In this document: piece by piece, positions 34,062 through 43,096 of the stretch
Layout: every line of letters begins with the position of its first letter
Numbering within the stretch: the stretch's first letter is position 1
NCBI GenBank assembly: GCA_016125405.1
Contig: WGLW01000006.1
Span: forward strand, 62,001-126,000
From: Alphaproteobacteria bacterium
GTDB taxonomy: Bacteria > Pseudomonadota > Alphaproteobacteria > Caulobacterales > Hyphomonadaceae
Direction: 5' to 3'
DNA: 64,000 bases
Translations under genes and position numbers: made by a program
Notes under the pieces: model-generated
The model's database searches: none
The model's input: only the letters and a program-made list of their open reading frames with translations
What the model was told of the DNA's origin: nothing

Positions 34062-34958
34062 GTGCCGGCGCGCGCGTACTGGAAAGGACATCTGCGGCTG
34101 TCGCTTGTAACCATCGGGATCGAACTCTATCCGGCGGTCGCAAGTTCAAGCGCGCTGGCGCTCCACCAGATTCACAAACCCTCCGGCAAACGCATCCGGT
34201 ATGAGAAAGTCGCGCCAGGCGTCGGGCCGGTGAAGATGTCCGACATCGTCAAGGGCTTTGAGGTAAGCAGGGGCGAGTACGTGACGCTCACGCCCAAAGA
34301 GCTCGACGAGATCAAGCTCGAGAGCAAACGCACAATCGATCTCGTACAGTTCGTCGACCATTGCGAGATCGATCCCCGGTATTTCGAAAAACCCTATTAT
34401 GTGACGCCGACAAACGACGATGTCGCCGCCGAGGGCTTCGCCGTAATCCGTGAAGCCTTGCGCAGCGCCAAGAAGGTCGGACTTGGCCAGATGGCGACCC
34501 GCGGCAAGGACCAGATCTGTGCGGTGAAAGCCTGTGGCGACGGCATCCTGCTGGAGACGCTGCGCTATGAAAAGGAAGTGCGCGACAGCGACAGGATATT
34601 CTCGCACATCGACGATGTGCGCATCGACAAGGAAATGCTGGGCCTCGCCTCAGAGCTGATCAAGCGCAAGACTGCTCCTTTCAAGCCCGAGAAGTTCCAC
34701 TCGCATTACGCAGCGGCCCTGCGCGAGCTGATCGACGAGAAGCGCAAGAAGGGCAAGATATCGGCTGCAAGCGATGAAGAGCTGGAGAGTGGCCAGAGTA
34801 ATGTCGTCGACTTGATGGAAGCCCTCCGCAAGAGTGTGAAGGGGGGCGCCAAGGGCAAGACGCCAGCCCGTCGTGCGCCAGCGAGAAAGACCGCGCGCCG
34901 GACATCGGCGGGGTCGCGCTCGAAGAAGGCGTCGGGCAGGCGCAAGAAGGCGGGCTGA
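34062..34958 (+). CDS. ku: Ku DNA-end-binding protein
   Basis: Bacterial Ku homodimer subunit for non-homologous end joining, 298 aa. GTG start with GGGAGGCGAAC ribosome site. The core reads AYWKGHLRLSLVTIGIELYP (family ARAxWxGxLxxxLV), then QIHKPSGKRIRYEKVAPG and a strand with FVDHCEIDPRYFEKPYY. The C-terminal 50 residues are extremely Lys/Arg/Ala-rich (KTPARRAPARKTARR), an extended basic tail seen in some bacterial Ku proteins that aids DNA binding. ligD follows 3 bp after the stop, so end-binding and ligation functions form one operon. Confidence 0.95.
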   Translation: MPARAYWKGHLRLSLVTIGIELYPAVASSSALALHQIHKPSGKRIRYEKVAPGVGPVKMSDIVKGFEVSRGEYVTLTPKELDEIKLESKRTIDLVQFVDHCEIDPRYFEKPYYVTPTNDDVAAEGFAVIREALRSAKKVGLGQMATRGKDQICAVKACGDGILLETLRYEKEVRDSDRIFSHIDDVRIDKEMLGLASELIKRKTAPFKPEKFHSHYAAALRELIDEKRKKGKISAASDEELESGQSNVVDLMEALRKSVKGGAKGKTPARRAPARKTARRTSAGSRSKKASGRRKKAG

Positions 34959-34961
34959 TCC

Positions 34962-37667
34962 GTGGCGGATGCACTTTCAACCTACCGCGCCAAACGCGAT
35001 TTCCGGGCGACCCCGGAGCCAAAAGGGCGGGTCAAGCGCACCAAGGGCCGCCTGTTCGTTGTGCAGAAACACGACGCAACGCGGTTGCACTATGATTTCC
35101 GGCTGGAGCTGGACGGCGTGTTGCTGAGCTGGGCCGTCACGCGCGGGCCCAGTCTCAACCCAGCCGACAAGCGGCTTGCTGTCAGGGTGGAAGACCATCC
35201 TGTCGCTTATGGCGGCTTCGAAGGCGTTATTCGTTCGGGATATGGCGCGGGAACAGTGATGCTGTGGGACCGGGGCAGCTGGGCGCCGCAGGAAGATCCG
35301 CACGAGGGCCTGAAAAAAGGCTCGCTGAAGATCGTCCTCAATGGCGAGCGGCTGAAGGGCGGCTTCGCGCTTGTCCGGATGAAGCCGCGACCGGGAGAAA
35401 AGGCTAGCCGGGAAAACTGGCTCCTGATCAAGGAACACGACGACTGGGCCAACGACAAGATTGTCGCCACAGACAAGTGGACCAAGAGCGTCAAGACAGC
35501 GCGCGGCCTCGACGGGATTTCCCGCGAAGGGGACGCGTACAAGCGCGGCAAAACCTATCGGGTCGCCGGCAAAACCACGCCACAACCATCGGCCCGGAAA
35601 ACGAGGAAGGCAGCCAAATCTGCAAAGGCGTCGACCAAGGCGGCGCATACGGCGACGGGCGCGCCAAACCGCCGGAAAAAAGCTGGCGCGAAAAAAGGAA
35701 AAAGGCCGCGCGCACAGGCGGAAAGAATTCGCCCGCAGCGCACCGTAAAGTCCAGCATGACGCGCAGGACGCCCAGATTTATTCCTCCGCAGCTGGCGAC
35801 GCTGGTGAAGTCGCCACCCAGTGGGACCGGCTGGCTGCATGAGGTGAAGTTCGACGGCTACAGGATTATCGCCGTCATCTGCGGCGGTCGCGCGCGACTG
35901 TTCACACGCAACCAGAAGGACTGGACCGAACGTTATCGTCGTGTCGCAACCTGGCTTGAGGCGCTGGGGCTGAAGGACGGCGTGCTCGACGGTGAACTGG
36001 TGGCGACGGACGAAACCGGCAAAGCGGATTTCTCCCTGATGCAGGCGGCAGGGCAGGACGCGGACATACCGCTGACCTACTATCTGTTCGACCTTCTCAA
36101 TCTTGACGGCGAAGATCTTTCCGATCGCCCGCTCATCGAGCGCAAGGCGCAGCTGGCCTTGCTGCTCCAGAACGCTCCGGACGGCCTGAAATACAGCGAG
36201 CATATTGTTGGCGACGGCGACAAGGTGATCGCCAGCGCCTGCGGTCTCAAGATGGAGGGCATTGTCTCCAAGGAGGCGGCGGCGCCATACCGGTCGGGCC
36301 GCGTCGGTTCGTGGCTGAAAAGCAAATGCATCGGTAACGACGAGTTCGTCATTGGCGGGTTCAGCAAGTCGGACAAGGCGGGTCGCCCTTTCGCCTCCCT
36401 CCTTCTGGGGGAGCATGAGGGAGGTAAACTGGTTTATCGCGGACGGGTGGGCACCGGGTTTGACCAGGCGGACATGGAGCGGCTTGCCGCGAAATTCAGA
36501 CAGCGGAAGCGCAAGACCAGCCCGTTCGACGCCGTGCCGCGTGAAGCTCGCGACGCGGTCTGGCTCAAGCCTGACCTCGTCGCCCAGGTCGCTTATTTCG
36601 AACGGACGCCCGACGGCCTGCTGCGCCATCCAAGCTTTCTTGGCTTGCGGGAGGACAAGCCTGCGAGCGATGTTGGAGAAGGCAAGCAAGAAAGGGCTGC
36701 CGTCATGAAATCGCCGTCTGCCCGGTCGTCTACCTCCGCCTCTTCAGGCAAGTCCTCGACAGTCCACGCCAGGGGGGACGCTGAGGTGCATGGGGTTCGG
36801 ATTTCCTCGCCTGGCAAGGTTCTCTGGCCGGAGGCGGGCGTAACCAAGCTTATGCTGGCCGAGTATTATGCCCAGGCGGCCGATCACATGTTGCCCTTCC
36901 TCAAGGACCGCCCGCTCAGTCTCGTGCGCTGTCCGGACGGGCGAACCGGCGAGTGCTTCTTCCAGAAGCATCACAACCCCTCAACGCCCTCCGAGCTCGA
37001 AACGGTCGAGATAGAAGAGAAGGACGGCGGTCGCGCCGCCTATCTGGTGGTTCGCTCGGCCAAAGGGCTGATTGCGGCTGCGCAAGTCAGCGGGATGGAG
37101 CTTCACGTGTGGGGCGCTCGCACCGACCAGCTGGAAAAGCCTGAGCGCATCGTCTTCGACCTCGATCCGGATGAAGGCCTGACATTCAGCGATGTCCGCG
37201 CCGCCGCGGTCGAAGTTCGCGACGTCCTCGCTTCGGCAAATCTGGAGAGCTACCCGCTACTCACGGGCGGCAAGGGCATACATGTCGTCGTTCCGATCAT
37301 TCGCCGCACCGAATGGCCGGAGGTGAAGGCCTTCGCGCGAGGATTTGCCGAGGCGATGGCGAAGGCGTCTCCGGACCGCTACGTCGCCCGGGCGGCGAAA
37401 GCCAAACGGACCGGCAGGATTTTCATCGACTGGCTGCGCAATGAGCGGGGGGCCACAGCTGTGGCGCCTTACAGCTTGCGGGCGCGCGAAGGCGCCAGTG
37501 TAGCGACGCCCGTCTCCTGGGATGAACTCGAAACCGTCGAGACGGCCGCAGCGTTCACCTTCGCCAACATTGGCTCGCGCCTCGTTGATCGCAAAAACGA
37601 TCCCTGGGCGGGTTACCACAACTCCCGGCAATCGCTGACTGCCGGAATCCGACGCGCCTTCAGTTGA
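34962..37667 (+). CDS. ligD: multidomain NHEJ DNA ligase LigD
   Basis: A 901-aa ATP-dependent ligase with the domain order phosphoesterase, ligase, polymerase. Residues about 30-180 form the 3'-phosphoesterase (QKHDATRLHYDFRLELDG, GYGAGTVMLWDRG). A Lys/Ala-rich linker follows (about 205-265). The ligase domain starts near 275 with adenylation Lys296 in HEVKFDGYRI and runs to about 580. A Ser-rich linker precedes the AEP primase/polymerase domain (SPGKVLWPEAGVTKLMLAEY, then IVFDLDPDEGLTFSDVR with the DxD metal site). GTG start 3 bp after ku. Together they allow repair of double-strand breaks without a homologous copy. Confidence 0.95.
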   Translation: MADALSTYRAKRDFRATPEPKGRVKRTKGRLFVVQKHDATRLHYDFRLELDGVLLSWAVTRGPSLNPADKRLAVRVEDHPVAYGGFEGVIRSGYGAGTVMLWDRGSWAPQEDPHEGLKKGSLKIVLNGERLKGGFALVRMKPRPGEKASRENWLLIKEHDDWANDKIVATDKWTKSVKTARGLDGISREGDAYKRGKTYRVAGKTTPQPSARKTRKAAKSAKASTKAAHTATGAPNRRKKAGAKKGKRPRAQAERIRPQRTVKSSMTRRTPRFIPPQLATLVKSPPSGTGWLHEVKFDGYRIIAVICGGRARLFTRNQKDWTERYRRVATWLEALGLKDGVLDGELVATDETGKADFSLMQAAGQDADIPLTYYLFDLLNLDGEDLSDRPLIERKAQLALLLQNAPDGLKYSEHIVGDGDKVIASACGLKMEGIVSKEAAAPYRSGRVGSWLKSKCIGNDEFVIGGFSKSDKAGRPFASLLLGEHEGGKLVYRGRVGTGFDQADMERLAAKFRQRKRKTSPFDAVPREARDAVWLKPDLVAQVAYFERTPDGLLRHPSFLGLREDKPASDVGEGKQERAAVMKSPSARSSTSASSGKSSTVHARGDAEVHGVRISSPGKVLWPEAGVTKLMLAEYYAQAADHMLPFLKDRPLSLVRCPDGRTGECFFQKHHNPSTPSELETVEIEEKDGGRAAYLVVRSAKGLIAAAQVSGMELHVWGARTDQLEKPERIVFDLDPDEGLTFSDVRAAAVEVRDVLASANLESYPLLTGGKGIHVVVPIIRRTEWPEVKAFARGFAEAMAKASPDRYVARAAKAKRTGRIFIDWLRNERGATAVAPYSLRAREGASVATPVSWDELETVETAAAFTFANIGSRLVDRKNDPWAGYHNSRQSLTAGIRRAFS

Positions 37668-37710
37668 AAGTCAGACACCTGCTGGGGGATGGCCATGGCC
37701 CACCTCAGGA

Positions 37711-38292
37711 TCAGAAGTGACGCTCCGCGACCCGAATGGTGTCGCCGGGACCTACCGCACTGGCTGCGGTCAAGGCGACGGGCATTTCCCGGGTGCCGCC
37801 CTCGCGCGTAACATAAACGGTCCGGTCGTTGGCGCGGTAAGTGAACCCGCCCGCCGAGGCGACCGCCTTGGTCAGCGTCATGCCAGCGACAAACGGATAC
37901 TGTCCGGGGCGCGCGACCTCGCCCAGAATATAGAACGGCCGGTAGGCCACCACGTCGGCGCTCACTTTCGCGTTCTGAACGAGTGAGTTCTGCTCAAGCG
38001 TATCCTTGATTTTCAACTGAAGGGCCGACGGCGTAAGCCCGCCCGCAACAATGTCCCCGGCCAAAGGAAGAGAAATGAGCCCGTTGTTGGATACGAGGTA
38101 CTCGCCTGACAGGGCATCTTCCCCAAAAACGGTGATCCGGATTTTGTCCCCTGGTCCGAGCAGGTATTCCTGCGTGCGGATGACCGCCATTTCCGGTCCG
38201 CCCGACGGCAGCGGTTCCGATGCGCAACCTGCGACTCCCATCAGAACGCAGGCGAGGGCTATTAATCTGGAAAAATGTCGAACTGAACTCAT
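37711..38292 (-). CDS. polysaccharide export outer-membrane lipoprotein (Wza/KpsD-like, short)
   Basis: A 193-aa export protein with a lipoprotein signal (SRLIALACVLMGVAGCAS). The Poly_export domain EYLLGPGDKIRITVFGEDAL is followed by one SLBB-like segment, GEVARPGQYPFVAGMTLTKA. Canonical Wza is about 380 aa; this short form lacks the C-terminal amphipathic-helix region, like many alphaproteobacterial exopolysaccharide proteins. It is transcribed convergently with ligD and divergently from the GT2 gene, opening the exopolysaccharide locus. The ATG at 38292 is chosen; an adjacent in-frame TTG at 38295 is possible. Confidence 0.9.
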   Translation of the reverse strand: MSSVRHFSRLIALACVLMGVAGCASEPLPSGGPEMAVIRTQEYLLGPGDKIRITVFGEDALSGEYLVSNNGLISLPLAGDIVAGGLTPSALQLKIKDTLEQNSLVQNAKVSADVVAYRPFYILGEVARPGQYPFVAGMTLTKAVASAGGFTYRANDRTVYVTREGGTREMPVALTAASAVGPGDTIRVAERHF

Positions 38293-38482
38293 CAATTAAT
38301 CCTCGTTCCCAGCTGTGAACTAGACGTCGATCGCGTCCGGTAAAGGGCAGGTCCGTGAAATTGGCGCAGACCGCATTTCGGCATTATGGCATGTCCCTGC
38401 AGTCGGGATTTGGAATTTTGCCGCATCGCCGTATTTCCCTAAGGCGTGGCGGACGACCGCAGGCGGCGGAGATCAGGACCAG

Positions 38483-39475
38483 ATGAGCGAAGCCGATGTG
38501 TCGACGCCCCGCGTGTCGGTCGTTATCGCCGCGTACAACGTTGAATCCTACATTGGCCGCGCTATCGCCAGCGTGAGGGCGCAGAGCATGGCGTCCCACG
38601 AAATTCTCGTGGCGGACGATGGGTCGTCGGACGGCACGTGCCGCATGGTTGAAGAGCTGGCGCTCCGCGACGCCTCGGTTCGTCTCTTGCGCACAAGCGC
38701 CAATGCCGGCGCCGGCGCCGCCCGAAATCGCGCAATCGCGGCCGCGCGCGGCGAATGGGTGGCCGTTCTTGATGCGGACGACACCTGGAAACCGTGGCGT
38801 CTCGAACGGTTGCTGTCTGCGGCTACGGCCCGCAACTGCGTCATCGCGGCGGACAACTATGTTCAGGTCGACGATGCAACCGGCCGCGAAGTGGGCGTGG
38901 CCTTCCACGATTCGCGACCGGAAAGCGCCATCACGGCGCTGCGGTTCATACAAAGCGAACGTCCGCTGGGGCGCGTCCGGTTTGGCTTGTTGAAACCGGT
39001 TGTCCGCAGGGATTTCCTCGAAAAGCATGGTATCCGCTATCCCGTTGGCATCTATGCCGAAGATTTCCACTTCTTCATGCAGGTGTTGCTGGCGGGCGGG
39101 CAGGGCGTGCTGCTCAGCGAGCCGGGTTACCTCTATACGCTGCCCGAAAGTCCGGCGAACGGCGCCAGATCACTGGGCACGCGCACCAACGCCAGGCTGT
39201 CCGACAGGATCTGGATCGCAGACGACCTGATGGAGAAATTTGGCGCCTGCATGTCTCCCCAGGACCGCCAGGCAATTCTCCAGTACCGGCGCTGGATGCA
39301 GGACATCGCGGATGGTAGCCAGGCGCGGGAGCTCTGGCGACGGGGCGATCATCTTAGAGCAATTGGCGCGGCGCTCGCCAGTTCACGTGGCGCGTTCAGC
39401 TATGCCGTGACATCTCCGACCGTGAAGCGTTGGCGTGCGCGGTTATCGCCGCGGGCGGTCCGGCCGCCCTTGTGA
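38483..39475 (+). CDS. glycosyltransferase family 2
   Basis: A 330-aa GT-A fold glycosyltransferase. The N-terminus is SVVIAAYNVESYIGRAIASV, then VADDGSSDGTCRMVEELA and the metal-binding WVAVLDADDTWKPWRL. A later KHGIRYPVGIYAEDFHFFMQ resembles the acceptor/catalytic loop with an ED pair. No transmembrane segment, so it acts at the cytoplasmic face on a lipid-linked intermediate. First plus-strand gene of the exopolysaccharide cluster; 109 bp separate it from the priming transferase. The sugar transferred is unknown. Confidence 0.9.
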   Translation: MSEADVSTPRVSVVIAAYNVESYIGRAIASVRAQSMASHEILVADDGSSDGTCRMVEELALRDASVRLLRTSANAGAGAARNRAIAAARGEWVAVLDADDTWKPWRLERLLSAATARNCVIAADNYVQVDDATGREVGVAFHDSRPESAITALRFIQSERPLGRVRFGLLKPVVRRDFLEKHGIRYPVGIYAEDFHFFMQVLLAGGQGVLLSEPGYLYTLPESPANGARSLGTRTNARLSDRIWIADDLMEKFGACMSPQDRQAILQYRRWMQDIADGSQARELWRRGDHLRAIGAALASSRGAFSYAVTSPTVKRWRARLSPRAVRPPL

Positions 39476-39584
39476 TCGGGAAGCAGGCGGTCAGCAAGAT
39501 TCCACGGGCTGTGTTAACGAGTCGGGAACCATACCGCGGACTTTGCGTTATTCTGCGGGTTGGTGTGTGGCCGAGAGTGTATGT

Positions 39585-40301
39585 ATGGACGGGTTTCAGA
39601 GCACGAGCGCGCAAAGCGGCTCGGCCGCCGATCTGGCCGCGGACCGGTTTTCACCTCCTCCAATTCAGCAACGGCACGGCGCAGGGGCGCGTCGCACATG
39701 GAGCGACCGGCCCGTTGGCGGCGCCGGCAAGCGCGCCTTTGACATCGTTGTCTCAGCCAGCGCGCTAGTGGCGCTTGCACCAATACTTGGCGCGGTCTGG
39801 ATGGCCGTTCGTCTGGACAGTCGCGGCCCGGGGCTCTTCCGGCAGCGGAGAGGCGGGCGGTGTGGGCGGCCATTCTACATCTACAAATTCCGGACGATGA
39901 CCACCGAAGAAAACAGGAGCGTCGCCCAGGCGCGCGAAGGGGATAATCGCGTCACCCCGCTCGGTCGTTTCCTCCGGAAGAACAGCATTGATGAACTGCC
40001 GCAGCTGATCAACGTGCTGCTGGGAGACATGTCGATCGTCGGTCCCCGGCCCCACGCGCTGGCGCACGACCGTCAGTTTTCAACCCTCGACCGGCGGTAT
40101 CGCGAACGTCATCGCGCCCGGCCCGGGATCACCGGTCTGGCGCAAGTATCGGGGGCCCGTGGCCTGACTGATACCGAGGAAAAGATCTTCGAGCGCACGA
40201 ATTACGACATCGACTATGTAGCGCGCTGGTCGTGGTTGCTCGACCTCGGCATCATCGCGCGCACGGTATTGGTCGTTTTTCGCGATCGCGACGCCTTCTA
40301 A
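39585..40301 (+). CDS. priming sugar transferase (undecaprenyl-phosphate hexose-1-phosphate transferase)
   Basis: A 238-aa polyprenyl-phosphate sugar-1-phosphate transferase that starts repeat-unit assembly on the inner membrane. One membrane-associated helix (AFDIVVSASALVALAPILGA) precedes the catalytic domain with FYIYKFRTMTTEE, NSIDELPQLINVLLGDMSIV then GPRPH, and RPGITGLAQVSGARGL. It is the short ExoY-like type, lacking the multi-span N-terminal domain of WcaJ/GumD. The ATG at 39585 is selected; the open frame from 39435 adds residues without family similarity. A long nested hairpin follows, separating it from the convergent tyrosine autokinase gene. Confidence 0.93.
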   Translation: MDGFQSTSAQSGSAADLAADRFSPPPIQQRHGAGARRTWSDRPVGGAGKRAFDIVVSASALVALAPILGAVWMAVRLDSRGPGLFRQRRGGRCGRPFYIYKFRTMTTEENRSVAQAREGDNRVTPLGRFLRKNSIDELPQLINVLLGDMSIVGPRPHALAHDRQFSTLDRRYRERHRARPGITGLAQVSGARGLTDTEEKIFERTNYDIDYVARWSWLLDLGIIARTVLVVFRDRDAF

Positions 40302-40360
40302 ACGTTCAATTTTCCTGACTTGGACGGCTGGATAGCGCGGGCCGAATAGCTCCGTGCAAC

Positions 40361-40419
40361 GCAATGCTGGGCGGTGCAACGCGAGGCCGGATGACACGGC
40401 CTCGCACGCAGCGCATTGC
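40361..40419. terminator. nested hairpin, bidirectional terminator
   Basis: Inner stem GCGAGGCCG-N7-CGGCCTCGC (40381-40405, nine perfect pairs) lies inside an outer stem GCAATGC (40361-40367) / GCATTGC (40413-40419). It is followed by TATCTTTC on the plus strand. Placed exactly between two convergent genes, it should end transcription from both sides. Confidence 0.7.
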
Positions 40420-40435
40420 TATCTTTCAGGTGGTC

Positions 40436-42733
40436 TCAGGCTTCGCGAGCGTAGTAGCCCGAGAACGCCTTCGAGTAGTAAAGCCCGTCATAGAACGACC
40501 GTCGGCCGTTCTTCGCATCGACCCGGTTGAGCGCGACTCCGAGAACGCGAGCGCCAGCCAGTTCAAGCTGCGCCAGAGCGCCCGCAAGCGCCCGCGAAGA
40601 CGTATGATGGGCGCGCGCCGCGACCACCACGGTGTCGGCGAGAGAGGCAATCAGCCGGGTTTCAGCCACCGCAAAGATCGGCGCGCAGTCGAGCACCACG
40701 AGATCGTATTCCTCAGCCAGTTCGGCGATGAGACTTTCCATGGCGCCCGAGCCAAACACGTCCTTGGACGGGCTCTGGCCCGCGGCGGGCAAAACGTGCG
40801 CGCCAGAACCAGCGTCGCAACCCACCGCATCCTTCCAGCTCAACTCACCGTTCAGGACCTGCTGAATCCCTTCCTGAGGGTCGATATCCAGCACCTTGTT
40901 AAGTGAGCGCATCCGGATGTCGCAGTCGACGATGATGACCTTCTGGCCGCCGATCGCAGCCACCCTGGCCAGGCCGAGCGAAAGCGTGGTCTTGCCCTCA
41001 CCTGGCATCGCCGAAGTTACCGCCACGACCTTCGATTGCGGCCGGTTCGAGAGGACGATGGACGCGTGAAGCACGCGAAAGGCTTCCGTAAACGGCGACA
41101 TCCGCTTGGTCAGGAGATAGCTGGCTGGGTTACGATTGCGGCTGGGCAGGCGGCGCATGTCACGCCGGCGCAGCGCCGGAACCGCAACCAGCGCGCGCGC
41201 GCCGACGCGTTGCTCGACTTCCTCGGTCGACTCGATTGTCTTGCGGAACTGCTCTGCAAGAAGCGCGAAAAGTACAGCAAGAACGCCTGCAGCCGCCACG
41301 GTGAGCGCGCCGTTCAACAGGAAATGCGGCGAGCTCGGTACGGGGGGAATTCGAGCAGGCGACAGGAAGCGCGCTTCCACCGCCGCCAGATTCCCCTGGC
41401 GTGCGACTTCGTGGTAGCGCTGCAGGAAACTCTCATACACTGAACGCGCTGCTTCGGCGTCGGTCTCGAGCGCGTTCAGCCGCACCTGGCTGAAATTGTT
41501 TCCGACCAGATCTTCATGGAGCGACGCAAGCTGGGCTTCCTGGGTGCGCAGGCGGGCTCCTACGGCGTCGGCGTCGGCCTTGGAGCGGCTGATCACGCGC
41601 TGCATTTCCTGCTGAACCTGTTTATCGATGGCGGCCTTTTCCTCCTTCGCCTGTTGCAGGGTGGGGTGGTTGGCGCCGTAACGGGTTTGCAGGTCGGCAA
41701 GCCGCTGGGCCATCTCGGCCTGCTTGGCTCGCAGGTCGCGCAGGGCGTCTGTCTGGCCATTGTTCGAAGCCACCGTCAGACCCTTTTCGCCGATGTTCAG
41801 CAGCTCGGTATGTTCGGCCTGTTTCTGAGCATATTCCGCACGCGTTGCGAGAAGGGCGCTCTGGACCTGAGCGACCTGTTGCTCAACCAGACTGGAGCCC
41901 TGGGTCGTCAGCATGTTGCTCTTGGCGCGATAGGTCTGGACTGCGGCCTGCTTCTGTTCAACCTCCGCGCGGAGTTCCGCCAGACGATCCTTGAGCCACT
42001 GGTTCGCCTTGTCGGCGTCGTCATAGCGCGCTTCGGCCAGCGATTTCAGGTAGGCGCTTGCGAGGCCGTTGGCCATCTGGCTGGCTTCGGCGCCGCTTCC
42101 TGCGTTCGCGGAAACTTCGATGACCCAGCTCAGGCCGCGGCGGCGGATGTTGATGGCCTGATCGACCGTATCGACGACCGCGTCAGGCACCGCCAATGCT
42201 TCGGCGGTGGCCTTCTGTCCGGGCGTCATGCTCGGATTTATCGGCGCTGCCTGAGACTGATGAGCGGCCGGGGCCGGATTTTGGCCTCCTGTGACCCCTG
42301 AGAACCACCCGCTCTTTTTCGGAAGATCGGGATTCCACTCCGGATCGGCGGCCAGATTGAGATTTGACGCCAGCCTGGCGGCCATGGCGGGGGATTTCAG
42401 GACCTCGATTTGCGAATCCACCATGGCGGCATCAGCGCGCGCACCAGATAGAGCCTGCTTTTCTGGCACAACCTGGTCGGGGTTGGGATTGATCATCACA
42501 AGGGCCGTAGCCGAGTAGATGCGCGGCTGAAGCAGGGTATAAGCCGCACCGCAGGCCGCGACCGCGAGGAATATCCCCAGCATCAGCCACTTCCGTCGCA
42601 GCAGGATTTCGAAAATGTTCGCGCTAGAGGACTGCTCGCGCTCGTCCTGCCCGTTGACCGGAGCCAGCAGGGTTGCCGGGACAGCGCGGCCTGTTTCCCT
42701 CCGAACAGCGAGATTGAGATTCGCCTCGTTCAT
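40436..42733 (-). CDS. polysaccharide tyrosine autokinase with Wzz chain-length domain
   Basis: A 765-aa inner-membrane BY-kinase fused to a Wzz-type polysaccharide co-polymerase. The N-terminal segment ILLRRKWLMLGIFLAVAACG is TM1, followed by a long coiled-coil periplasmic region (about residues 180-440, rich in Ala/Gln/Glu) and TM2 (GALTVAAAGVLAVLFALLAE). The cytoplasmic kinase has Walker A AMPGEGKTTLSLGLA, the A' motif VDCDIRMRSLN and Walker B LVVLDCAPIF. The C-terminus carries the tyrosine cluster SFYDGLYYSKAFSGYYAREA for autophosphorylation. It sets polymer length and couples synthesis to export. The ATG at 42733 is preferred to a GTG at 42778. Confidence 0.93.
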   Translation of the reverse strand: MNEANLNLAVRRETGRAVPATLLAPVNGQDEREQSSSANIFEILLRRKWLMLGIFLAVAACGAAYTLLQPRIYSATALVMINPNPDQVVPEKQALSGARADAAMVDSQIEVLKSPAMAARLASNLNLAADPEWNPDLPKKSGWFSGVTGGQNPAPAAHQSQAAPINPSMTPGQKATAEALAVPDAVVDTVDQAINIRRRGLSWVIEVSANAGSGAEASQMANGLASAYLKSLAEARYDDADKANQWLKDRLAELRAEVEQKQAAVQTYRAKSNMLTTQGSSLVEQQVAQVQSALLATRAEYAQKQAEHTELLNIGEKGLTVASNNGQTDALRDLRAKQAEMAQRLADLQTRYGANHPTLQQAKEEKAAIDKQVQQEMQRVISRSKADADAVGARLRTQEAQLASLHEDLVGNNFSQVRLNALETDAEAARSVYESFLQRYHEVARQGNLAAVEARFLSPARIPPVPSSPHFLLNGALTVAAAGVLAVLFALLAEQFRKTIESTEEVEQRVGARALVAVPALRRRDMRRLPSRNRNPASYLLTKRMSPFTEAFRVLHASIVLSNRPQSKVVAVTSAMPGEGKTTLSLGLARVAAIGGQKVIIVDCDIRMRSLNKVLDIDPQEGIQQVLNGELSWKDAVGCDAGSGAHVLPAAGQSPSKDVFGSGAMESLIAELAEEYDLVVLDCAPIFAVAETRLIASLADTVVVAARAHHTSSRALAGALAQLELAGARVLGVALNRVDAKNGRRSFYDGLYYSKAFSGYYAREA

Positions 42734-43096
42734 CGACACACCTATCCATCTTCCCGGGATCGCCCCCTTGGCCGCCACTCCGAGACCCGGTGGTGATGTA
42801 GAATTGTGTCGATCGGCGGCAATGAACTGTGAAGGTTCTCTGCAGTCCTGACGTCGATATTGCAGAAGGTGACCGTCAATAGCTCATTTGTTCAACACGC
42901 GGATCGTTTTTGCATCACGGCGACCGGCTAGTACGTGGACAGGCGCAATATTGCCGGTTCAGCATTGAAGCAGGCGCAACCCGGTCAATATCAGGTTCCA
43001 CGAATGACCGGACGTGCGCCGTGATTTCCCCGGCGCATGGCGCGTGTGCGCGCGGTCCACCGGGGTTGGCTGGTTAGAAGACAGGCGTGTTGATCT
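42734..43096. other. 363 bp divergent promoter region inside the exopolysaccharide locus
   Basis: No gene is seen. This gap separates the start of the autokinase gene (leftward) from the Wzy-like gene (rightward) and must contain both promoters. The central part (about 42830-42960) is comparatively AT-rich. No convincing consensus promoter, sigma-54 site or long palindrome could be fixed. Confidence 0.5.

Noticed and set aside
42734-43096. Possible sigma-54 promoter near the Wzy-like gene
   Set aside because: TGGCGC/GTGC-like bases occur, but the invariant GG and GC elements and spacing are not convincingly matched.
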